A DNA stretch of 64,000 bases from ZC4RG30 sp035556135 (lineage in GTDB: Bacteria; Pseudomonadota; Gammaproteobacteria; Steroidobacterales; Steroidobacteraceae). The DNA is taken from assembly GCA_035556135.1 (NCBI GenBank), contig DATMFO010000008.1, positions 1 through 64,000 of the forward strand, written 5' to 3'. A program made the position numbers and the translations under genes. Within the stretch, counting starts at the first letter, position 1; each line of letters begins with the position of its first letter. Below are positions 16,392 to 23,649 of the stretch, piece after piece. Under the pieces are notes generated by a model. That model saw nothing but the letters and a program-made list of their open reading frames with translations, searched no databases and was not told the DNA's origin.

Positions 16392-18863
16392 ATGGCCGCC
16401 AGGAAAAAGAATTCCCGACCCGCTGCGCGGCCCGGTGCTGCCAAGGCCAGTCCGAAACCCGCCCGCCGATCGGGACTGACCGCAGCCAGCGCGAAGAGCT
16501 CGGCAAAGGCCACCGTCAGTGGCCCTGCGCGCAATGGAGGCAGGGAGGCGGTCACCGACCTGCCGACGCTGAAGATGGCCGGCACCGAAGCGCTGGCCGC
16601 AGCCATGCCCTTCAACGCGGCGAAGCCCGCCGAGTTCGGCGCTGCCGCCGATGCGCCCGTCGCGGGCCAGGCCGTGGAGCCGGGTGATCCGGTCATAGGT
16701 GCCAGCACGCTCAGCGAATCCAATGCCTCGCCGAAGGTCGGCAGCGGCAATCCGCAGCTCAGCTTCAATCCCGCCAGCGGACCGCTGGACCGGGTGCGCG
16801 TGGATTCTGCCGGCCGCACGCTCACCACCAACCAGGGCGTGCCCGTCGCGGACAACCAGAACTCGCTGAAGGCGGGCCTGCGCGGGCCCACGCTGATGGA
16901 GGACTTCATCCTCCGCGAGAAGATCACGCATTTCGACCACGAACGCATTCCCGAGCGCATCGTGCATGCCCGCGGCTCCGGCGCCCACGGCTACTTCGAG
17001 TGCTACAAGCCGCTCACCAGGCTCACCCGCGCGGCATTGTTCTCTGCGGCCGGCAAGCGCACGCCGGTATTCGTGCGCTTCTCCACGGTGGCCGGGGAGC
17101 GCGGCTCGACCGACACGGCGCGTGACGTGCGCGGATTCGCCGTGAAGTTCTATACCGATGAAGGCAACTGGGACCTGGTCGGCAACAACATCCCGGTGTT
17201 CTTTATCCAGGATGCGATGAAGTTTCCCGACCTGGTGCACGCCGTGAAGCCCGAGCCGCACCATGCCATGCCGCAGGCGGCCTCCGCGCACGACACCTTC
17301 TGGGACTTCGTGTCGCTGATGCCGGAGTCCACGCACATGCTGATGTGGATCATGTCGGACCGCGCCATTCCGCGCAGCTACCGCACCATGCAGGGCTTCG
17401 GCGTGCATACCTTCCGCTTCATCAACGAGGCTGGCGAGTCGCGGTTCGTGAAATTCCACTGGTCTCCCGTGGCCGGCACGCACTCGCTGGTGTGGGACGA
17501 GGCCGTGAAGATCTCCGGCGCCGATCCGGACTTCCACCGCCGCGACCTGTGGGAGTCGATCGAGGCCGGCGTTTACCCCGAGTACGAACTTGGCATCCAG
17601 GTATTCACCGAGGAGCAGGCCGAGGGCTTCTCCTTCGACGTGCTCGATGCCACCAAGATCGTGCCGGAGGAGCTGGTGCCCGTGCAGCCGGTGGGCAAGC
17701 TGGTGCTCAACCGCAACCCGGACAACTTCTTCGCAGAAACCGAGCAGGTGGCCTTCTGTGCCGCCCACATCGTGCCCGGCCTGGACTTCAGCAATGATCC
17801 GCTGCTGGCCGGCCGCATCCACTCCTATGTGGATACGCAGATCTCCCGCCTCGGTGGCCCGAACTTCCACGAGATTCCGGTCAATGCGCCGGTGGCACAG
17901 GTGCACAACAACCAGCGCGACGGCATGCATCGCCAGGCAATCGCGCGCGGCCGCGTGGCCTACGAGCCGAACTCGCTGGCGGGCGGCTGCCCCTTCCAGG
18001 CCGGCATGCAGGGATTCACGTCGTTTCCCGAACAGCGGCAACGCGATGAGCACAAGGTGCGCGGCAAGCCCGAGCGTTTTGCCGAGCACTACAACCAGGC
18101 GACGCTGTTCTGGGAGAGCCAGACGGCGGTCGAGAAGCAGCACATCATCCGTGCATTCCGGTTCGAACTCACCAAGGTGCAGGTCACTGCGGTCCGCCAG
18201 CGCGTGGTCGCACAGCTGCGCAATGTGGCCGGGGAACTGGCCGAGGCGGTCGCAAGTGGCCTGGGGCTTTCATCCCTGCCGGAGCCCCTGCCGAAGCATG
18301 TGCGCAAGCCAGTCCGTCCCGAGGTGAAGACCTCTCCCGCGCTGTCGCTGTTTGCCCGGCCGGGCAGCACCGGCATCCGCGGTCGCCGCATCGCACTGCT
18401 GGTGGCCGATGGGGTGGACGGCGCCGCGGCGGCCGGCATCCACGCCGAGTTGAGTGCGGCCGGGGCCGTGCCACGGTTCATCGGTGTGTCGCTGGGACAG
18501 GTGGCGAGCACCACAGGTGAGCCGCTGGAGGTGGAGATTTCCCTCGAGACGGCTCCATCGGTGCTCTGGGATGGCTGCATCGTCGCGCCGGGCCAGGCCG
18601 TGGCCGCCGCGCTCGGCAACAGCGGCCAGGCACTGGAGTTCCTCCGGGACCAGTATCGCCATTGCAAGCCCCTGCTGCTGCTTGGCTCGTCCGTGGAGCT
18701 GCTGGAAGCGGCGGGATTGCCCACCGAGCTGCCGGACGGCAGTGATGATCCGGGCCTGCTGCAGGCAGGTGCCGCGGAATCCGCAGCTGCCGTCGCCGCT
18801 TTCATCGAAGCACTCGAGCGGCATCGCGTGTTCGAGCGTGAAACCGATCCTCCCATCGTCTGA
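16392..18863 (+). CDS. katE: Monofunctional catalase HPII (large-subunit, clade 2)
   Basis: An 823-residue catalase that destroys hydrogen peroxide in the cytoplasm as a heme tetramer. The catalytic His192 (RIVHARGSGAHG), Asn265 (DLVGNNIPVFF) and heme ligand Tyr479 (RIHSYVDTQ) are present. A C-terminal flavodoxin/GATase-like domain (about residues 670-810) is typical of large-subunit enzymes. These residues sit exactly 64 positions later than His128, Asn201 and Tyr415 of E. coli HPII, so the protein has a longer basic Ala/Lys/Pro-rich N-terminal tail. By the same offset the HPII His392, which cross-links to Tyr415, is replaced by Cys456. AGGAG lies 6 nt before ATG at 16392. A ferritin-like gene follows 18 nt later. 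Confidence 0.95.
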   Translation: MAARKKNSRPAARPGAAKASPKPARRSGLTAASAKSSAKATVSGPARNGGREAVTDLPTLKMAGTEALAAAMPFNAAKPAEFGAAADAPVAGQAVEPGDPVIGASTLSESNASPKVGSGNPQLSFNPASGPLDRVRVDSAGRTLTTNQGVPVADNQNSLKAGLRGPTLMEDFILREKITHFDHERIPERIVHARGSGAHGYFECYKPLTRLTRAALFSAAGKRTPVFVRFSTVAGERGSTDTARDVRGFAVKFYTDEGNWDLVGNNIPVFFIQDAMKFPDLVHAVKPEPHHAMPQAASAHDTFWDFVSLMPESTHMLMWIMSDRAIPRSYRTMQGFGVHTFRFINEAGESRFVKFHWSPVAGTHSLVWDEAVKISGADPDFHRRDLWESIEAGVYPEYELGIQVFTEEQAEGFSFDVLDATKIVPEELVPVQPVGKLVLNRNPDNFFAETEQVAFCAAHIVPGLDFSNDPLLAGRIHSYVDTQISRLGGPNFHEIPVNAPVAQVHNNQRDGMHRQAIARGRVAYEPNSLAGGCPFQAGMQGFTSFPEQRQRDEHKVRGKPERFAEHYNQATLFWESQTAVEKQHIIRAFRFELTKVQVTAVRQRVVAQLRNVAGELAEAVASGLGLSSLPEPLPKHVRKPVRPEVKTSPALSLFARPGSTGIRGRRIALLVADGVDGAAAAGIHAELSAAGAVPRFIGVSLGQVASTTGEPLEVEISLETAPSVLWDGCIVAPGQAVAAALGNSGQALEFLRDQYRHCKPLLLLGSSVELLEAAGLPTELPDGSDDPGLLQAGAAESAAAVAAFIEALERHRVFERETDPPIV

Positions 18864-18881
18864 CCCAACTGGAGTACGGCA

Positions 18882-19466
18882 ATGATCGAACCTCAACTGA
18901 AGGAGCTGCTGCTGCAGTCCCTGACCCACGAACGGGGCGGCGTGCTGGTGTACCACACGGCGCTGGAATGCGCAGTCAACAGCGACCTGCAGGAAGAGTG
19001 GCAGGAATACCTCCAGCAGACCCAGCACCATGTCGAGGTGCTGACCGGTGTCTGTGAGCAGGTGGCAGTGGATCCGGGCGAAATGACGCCGGGCTGCCGC
19101 ATCGTGCAGGAGATGGGCAAGTCGCTGGTGATCGCGATGAAATCAGCGCTGGCTGCCGGTGACCCGGCAGCTGCCGAACTGGTGGCCTGCGACTGCGTGG
19201 TACTTGCAGAAACCCGGGACCATGCCAACTGGGAGCTGATCGGCGCCTGCGCAAAGGAAATGCAGGGCGGGCACGCCACGATACTGCAGCAGGCCTACGA
19301 CGAAGTGGAAGACCAGGAAGACGAGCACCTCTATCACACGAAGGGCTGGTGCCGTGAATTGTGGCGCCAGGGGCTGGGGCTCAAGGCAGTGCTGCCGCCG
19401 CCGGAAGAAAAGCAGCATGTGACCACCGCCATCGAGGCCGCGCAGGCCAAGGCCCGCGCCCACTGA
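18882..19466 (+). CDS. Ferritin-like protein
   Basis: A 194-residue, mostly helical protein with metal-ligand-like acidic and histidine residues in helices: LTHERGGVLVYHTALE (Glu17, His25, Glu30), a QTQHHVEVLTG segment, and AETRDHANWELIG. This pattern fits the ferritin-like four-helix superfamily, but I cannot assign a subfamily. It starts 18 nt after katE, with GGAG 7 nt upstream of its ATG, so it is very likely cotranscribed. Inference: it may handle iron or heme-related metal while catalase removes peroxide. The C-terminal tail (about residues 165-194) is Lys/Ala-rich. Confidence 0.7.
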   Translation: MIEPQLKELLLQSLTHERGGVLVYHTALECAVNSDLQEEWQEYLQQTQHHVEVLTGVCEQVAVDPGEMTPGCRIVQEMGKSLVIAMKSALAAGDPAAAELVACDCVVLAETRDHANWELIGACAKEMQGGHATILQQAYDEVEDQEDEHLYHTKGWCRELWRQGLGLKAVLPPPEEKQHVTTAIEAAQAKARAH

Positions 19467-19472
19467 ATCCGC

Positions 19473-21089
19473 TCAGCGGATCGTCACGGCGGCGCTGGCG
19501 CTGGCCGTGGCGCGCAGGTCCACCGCGGCGTCGCCACTGTGGCGCGAGAAAGTGCCGGCTGCATCCGCGGAATGCCATGTCCAGGCCTCCAGGTGATATA
19601 GCCCGGCTGCCAGGTTGGTGATGTCGGTGCCCGCAGGCACCTGTGTCACGTCGACGAAGGTTGATCCCAGTTGCTGCTGCAATACTTCATCGAGCGGGAC
19701 CACGGTCACCACGGCGCCTTCGCGTGTGACCAGCAACGCCCCACGGTCGTACTGGGCCGGATTCTCCACCGTGACGGTGGCGGAGATGCTGCCGGGCACC
19801 GCCGGCGCAACGACATCGAGCGGGGGCACACTGAACAGCGCGGTATCGGATGCGGGACTGGCAGGTCGCAGCGTGGTGGATGCAAAGGCGCCATGCCCGT
19901 ATTGCGAGGACACCGCGGCCACGCCGTAGCGTGCCGCGCCCTCGCGTGGTGTGCCGGAACGCAGCGTGAAGCCGGCGCCGTAAGTACCGTAGGAGATGCT
20001 GTCGGCGCGCGACAGCGCTACCGGCCGGGCGAAGCGCCCGCTCAGCGGATCCACCGGCGCCACCGCGATCAGGTAGGGCTCATCCTCGCCCGGCAATGTC
20101 TGGTAGAAGCCCACGCGCGCGCCGCGCGGCACCAGCGGCGCTTCCGCCTGCAGGTTGGCTTCGTAGGGATCCGCAGGCTCCAGGGTGATGCCGAGCGATA
20201 CGTTTGCGGCGTTGGCGGGCGTGCCGGTGGAGACGGGCACGTCGCGCACCACCACGGTCTGGATGCCCGGCCCCGAGATGACCAGATCGAACTGCGGCGA
20301 CTGCTCGTCGTCCCCGAGCGGCAGCGGATACAGCACGAAGGCACCATTCACACCCACGGAACTGCTACCCACCAGTACATGGCGACCGAGGGCCCGGTCG
20401 AGCTCCTGGGCCGTCACCTGGATGTCGGGCCGCCCGGTGTCCGTATCGATGTCCAGCTGCGAGAGGTTCAGCGTGCCGCGGATGGTGCCGGCATCGCCCA
20501 CCTCATAGGCGCGCAGCACGGGGTTCAGCACGAACCCCGTACGGCCGCCGAAATGGAATTCGGTGAGATCGCGAGCCGCGTCGAACGCCACCTGCACCGT
20601 GTTGATGGGGGTGCTGCCGCCGGTATCGACCACCACCTTCAAGGCAAGGCCGACACCGATGCCCTCGCCGGCATTGAGCACCTCCAGCCGCGTGGTGCGC
20701 TCGTCGCCGTTGTCGTTGAACCAGCGCACCTCGTTGTTGTGGCGGGCATCGAGTTCCTTCGCGGAGTCATGCAGCTTCGCATCGCTGTCCGCCAGCAGCA
20801 GGCGCATCTGCCGCCACCTGCCTGACGGCAGCACCAGGTCACTGGCAATGCTGGTGAGGCCTCCACCGGTTACATCCACCAGGTCGATGGTGCGGGCATC
20901 GTCGAGACGGAATTTTTCCCAGGTGTCATCCGCGGGCGCCGCGGTGGCGCTTTCGTTGAACCACACCTCTTCAACGGTGACCAGCACGCTGGAATACCCC
21001 GCGGCCACATTGCCGGTGGCGTTGACCTCCACGGCCGCATCGCAGGCAGCCAGCAGCGCGAACGCGGCCAGGGCAAGTATCCTTCTCAT
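19473..21089 (-). CDS. DUF4382-domain lipoprotein
   Basis: A 538-residue lipoprotein with the lipobox LLAAC at the end of a short signal (residues 1-15). The N-terminal 190 residues resemble the DUF4382 family: a beta-rich start with SSVLVTVEEVWFNES, the SGRWRQMRLLL strand and a variable remainder. The rest is beta-rich with no known domain visible; GTPREGAARYGV and the AWTWHSADAAG segment are not diagnostic. DUF4382 proteins are secreted or lipid-anchored with unknown function. The gene faces the ferritin-like gene (6 bp apart) and is divergent from the hydrolase gene at 21157. Confidence 0.7.
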   Translation of the reverse strand: MRRILALAAFALLAACDAAVEVNATGNVAAGYSSVLVTVEEVWFNESATAAPADDTWEKFRLDDARTIDLVDVTGGGLTSIASDLVLPSGRWRQMRLLLADSDAKLHDSAKELDARHNNEVRWFNDNGDERTTRLEVLNAGEGIGVGLALKVVVDTGGSTPINTVQVAFDAARDLTEFHFGGRTGFVLNPVLRAYEVGDAGTIRGTLNLSQLDIDTDTGRPDIQVTAQELDRALGRHVLVGSSSVGVNGAFVLYPLPLGDDEQSPQFDLVISGPGIQTVVVRDVPVSTGTPANAANVSLGITLEPADPYEANLQAEAPLVPRGARVGFYQTLPGEDEPYLIAVAPVDPLSGRFARPVALSRADSISYGTYGAGFTLRSGTPREGAARYGVAAVSSQYGHGAFASTTLRPASPASDTALFSVPPLDVVAPAVPGSISATVTVENPAQYDRGALLVTREGAVVTVVPLDEVLQQQLGSTFVDVTQVPAGTDITNLAAGLYHLEAWTWHSADAAGTFSRHSGDAAVDLRATASASAAVTIR

Positions 21090-21156
21090 CCCACTACTCT
21101 AGTTGAAGAATGGCCTGCCATGTCCGAGCATAGGGCATGGCTACCGGGGGAACGCG

Positions 21157-22392
21157 ATGCGCCGGATGATTCCGGTCCTGCTGGCCGCAAGCCTGCTCGT
21201 GGCTGTGCCCGCCGTAGCGCAGCAGCAGCTACCCCAGGTGCTGCGCGGGGGACCGCCCTCCGATGTCCCCGTGGCCGTGCAGTTGCTGCGCTGGCACATG
21301 CTCGACAACGAAGTGAGTTCGCTCACCTTCCGCACCATGGACACCTTGTTCACCACGCGCAGCGTGGGCCGCGCCGGCCCCGTGTGGCACCTGCCGCGCA
21401 GCGAGCAGCCTCTGGAATTCACCTATTCCTGGCAGGGAAAAACGTTGCCTGCAGCGGAATTTCTCGAGCGCACCTACACCAATGCGCTGCTGGTGATGAA
21501 GGACGGCCGCATCATCAGCGAGATCTACCGCAACCACAGCGATGAACGCACGCGCTTCATGGCCTGGTCGATGACCAAGTCCATCACCTCGGTGCTGGTG
21601 GGCTGTGCGCTGGCCGAGGGCCGCATGACCTCGCTCGAGGCGCCCATCACGCAATACCTGCCGGAGCTGGCGGGTGGGGGCTATGCCGGCGCTTCCATCC
21701 GCGACGTGATGGAAATGCGTTCGGGCGTGGCCTATGACGAACGTTACGATTTCGATAACCCCGGCGTGGCGGCGAGCAATCACATTGCCGCCCTGGTGCG
21801 CAACACTGCCCGCTTCGCCGACGTGGCGCGCACACTGCCCCGCAGTCATGCGCCCGGCGCGCAGTTCGCCTACAAGACCATCGATACGGCCGTGCTGGGC
21901 TGGCTGGTGGAGCGGGTCACCGGCGGCAGCGTGGCCGCCTGGACCGAACACTGCCTTTGGGAACCGCTGGGCGCGGAGTCCGATGGTTTCTACATCATGG
22001 ACGGCCCGCCGGGCACGGGACGCGAATTCAGCGGCGCGGGCTTCAATGCCACGCTGCGCGACTTCGCGCGCTTCGGCCAGATGATGCTGGATGGCGGCGT
22101 GGCCAATGGGCGGCGCATCGTGTCCGCGGACTGGGTGCGCCAGTCGACGGTGCCACGGCATCCGGAAGATGCAGCCCGCGGCGGCTACGCGCTGCAGTGG
22201 TGGACGGTGGGCGGCAGCGATGCCTACATGGCCCTCGGCCTGCAGGGGCAATACATCTACATCGACCCGGCCACCCGCACGGTGGTGGTGAAACTGAGCT
22301 ACTTTCCGCCGGGAGACAACTCCGCGCTCGAGGCAGAGACCCAGGCCTTCATGGCCGCGGCAGCTGCCTGGCAGCCACGCACCAGCCGCTAG
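21157..22392 (+). CDS. Serine hydrolase of the class C beta-lactamase/PBP-like family
   Basis: The 411-residue protein has a signal peptide ending AVPAVAQQQ and the SxxK nucleophile motif SMTKSITS (about residue 140), inside a fold typical of class C beta-lactamases, DD-peptidases and related esterases. A YxN-like segment is not obvious (FAYKTIDTAV is the nearest). Close relatives are usually annotated as 6-aminohexanoate hydrolases or beta-lactamase-related proteins, so resistance should not be assumed. ATG has GGGGG upstream. A VOC-domain gene begins 18 nt after the stop in the same direction. Confidence 0.82.
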   Translation: MRRMIPVLLAASLLVAVPAVAQQQLPQVLRGGPPSDVPVAVQLLRWHMLDNEVSSLTFRTMDTLFTTRSVGRAGPVWHLPRSEQPLEFTYSWQGKTLPAAEFLERTYTNALLVMKDGRIISEIYRNHSDERTRFMAWSMTKSITSVLVGCALAEGRMTSLEAPITQYLPELAGGGYAGASIRDVMEMRSGVAYDERYDFDNPGVAASNHIAALVRNTARFADVARTLPRSHAPGAQFAYKTIDTAVLGWLVERVTGGSVAAWTEHCLWEPLGAESDGFYIMDGPPGTGREFSGAGFNATLRDFARFGQMMLDGGVANGRRIVSADWVRQSTVPRHPEDAARGGYALQWWTVGGSDAYMALGLQGQYIYIDPATRTVVVKLSYFPPGDNSALEAETQAFMAAAAAWQPRTSR

Positions 22393-22410
22393 CGATACAA
22401 GGGGGATGGC

Positions 22411-22950
22411 ATGAAGACATTCGGCTTTGGCCAGAAGGCAGGCCAGGTCGTGCAGACCGCCTATGTGGTGCAGGACATGCGCGCCGCCATCGACTGGTGG
22501 GTCAGCGACGGCAGGGCGGGCCCCTTCTTCCTGCTCGACAGCTTCACCGGCCCGGAGCAGCGCTATCGCGGCGCACCCACGCAGGCCGACGTGGCCATCG
22601 CAATGGGCTTCGCCGGCCACATGATGATCGAGCTGGTGCAGCCGAAGGATGACCGCCCTTCGGTATATCGGGAGACCATCCAGAAGCAGGGCTACGGCTT
22701 CCACCATATCGGCATCGCCTTCGAGGACGTGGAGGCCGCGCGCGAGGCCTACCACAAGCGCGGCTACCATGAGGCCTTCTCCACGCCCGTGCCCAGCGGC
22801 GGCAATGTGTATTACATGGGCGACCATCCCGGCGCTCCGGGATTCGTGGAACTGATCCCCGCCACCCCGGGCATGGACGAGATGTTCACGAAGTACTGGC
22901 GCGCCTCCGTGGACTGGGACGGCAAGGATCCGGTCAGGCCGTTCGGCTGA
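22411..22950 (+). CDS. VOC (glyoxalase/dioxygenase superfamily) protein
   Basis: The 179-residue protein has the paired beta-alpha-beta-beta-beta units of the vicinal oxygen chelate fold. VQTAYVVQDMRAAIDWW forms the first module and GFHHIGIAFEDVEAA the second; His in the second module and Glu in PGFVELIPA fit metal-ligand positions. This fold covers glyoxalase I, extradiol dioxygenases and antibiotic-binding proteins, so the substrate stays open. GGGGG lies 6 nt before ATG. It follows the serine hydrolase gene by 18 nt, suggesting a two-gene unit. Confidence 0.85.
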   Translation: MKTFGFGQKAGQVVQTAYVVQDMRAAIDWWVSDGRAGPFFLLDSFTGPEQRYRGAPTQADVAIAMGFAGHMMIELVQPKDDRPSVYRETIQKQGYGFHHIGIAFEDVEAAREAYHKRGYHEAFSTPVPSGGNVYYMGDHPGAPGFVELIPATPGMDEMFTKYWRASVDWDGKDPVRPFG

Positions 22951-22984
22951 GGCACCGCCCGGCGCATTGGGGTATCTTTGCGCC

Positions 22985-23407
22985 GTGACCTCCTCCCCCG
23001 ACGCGATCCCGGCCGCGGATCAGCGGCAACTTCTCTGCACGCACGCCATATACGGACTGCACGCGCTGTCGGTAACGGCAGGCGTGGTGACCACGCTGCT
23101 GGGGCACCGCACGCTGCTGTTCGGCCTGCCGTCGCTGGTTGGCGCCGTGCTGAACGTGGTGCAGCGCGGCCAGTCACAGGGCAGCTGGCTGGCCTCTCAC
23201 TCCAGGTGGCTGTGGCACACCTTCTGGTGGATGGTGGCGGGCGTGGTGGCCGTCACCGTGGCCTTCGGTCCCATCCTCAGCGTGCTCACGCGTCTGCCGC
23301 TGCTGGAGATCGGCTATCTCGCGGTGGCCGGCTGGGCGGGCTGGCGGCTGGCGCGCGGATGGCGTGCGCTGCGGGCCGGCCAGTCGCTGCGCGAGGAAAC
23401 GGCATGA
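22985..23407 (+). CDS. Small hydrophobic membrane protein
   Basis: A roughly 140-residue protein with three to four hydrophobic segments and no visible catalytic motif. Its layout (LLCTHAIYGLHALS then VVTTLLGHRTLLFG, and a basic C-terminal tail ending SLREETA) resembles DUF4870-like hypothetical membrane proteins of gammaproteobacteria. Start is likely GTG at 22985; TTG at 22967 is a weaker alternative. Its stop overlaps the start of the LptM-like gene (ATGA), so the two are coupled and precede polA. Confidence 0.6.
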   Translation: MTSSPDAIPAADQRQLLCTHAIYGLHALSVTAGVVTTLLGHRTLLFGLPSLVGAVLNVVQRGQSQGSWLASHSRWLWHTFWWMVAGVVAVTVAFGPILSVLTRLPLLEIGYLAVAGWAGWRLARGWRALRAGQSLREETA

Positions 23408-23637
23408 TGCGGAAGATGCCCTGTGCGGCGGCGTTGCTGCTGTTGCTGGCCGGCTGCGGACAGCGCGGCGACCTCTACTTCCCCGAAGCGGAACGCGATC
23501 CCGTGGTCACGGTGCCCGCGCAGCTGCCGGCCGCGATCCAGCCCGCCGATGAGGATGACGCTGACGGCACCCCCACGCCCGCAATCCCCGCGCCGCCTGG
23601 CGGCGCCGGCACTGCGCCGGCCAATGCCGGCCAGTAG
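23404..23637 (+). CDS. lptM: LptM (YifL)-like lipoprotein
   Basis: A 77-residue lipoprotein. The signal ends LLAGC, and the mature start CGQRGDLYFPE matches the CGxKGPLYxP signature of LptM, which binds the LptD-LptE lipopolysaccharide translocon and helps oxidative maturation of LptD in enterobacteria. The rest is acidic and Pro/Ala-rich. LptM genes usually sit beside lysA/dapF; here it precedes polA. Start overlaps the stop of the membrane protein gene by 4 nt. An ATG directly follows the first ATG (residues 1-2 are both Met). Confidence 0.75.
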   Translation: MMRKMPCAAALLLLLAGCGQRGDLYFPEAERDPVVTVPAQLPAAIQPADEDDADGTPTPAIPAPPGGAGTAPANAGQ

Positions 23638-23649
23638 CCGGTCCTGTCC

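Noticed and set aside
21157..22392. True beta-lactamase conferring resistance
   Set aside because: The SMTK motif fits the wider family, but the YxN and KTG motifs are not clear, so antibiotic hydrolysis is not claimed.
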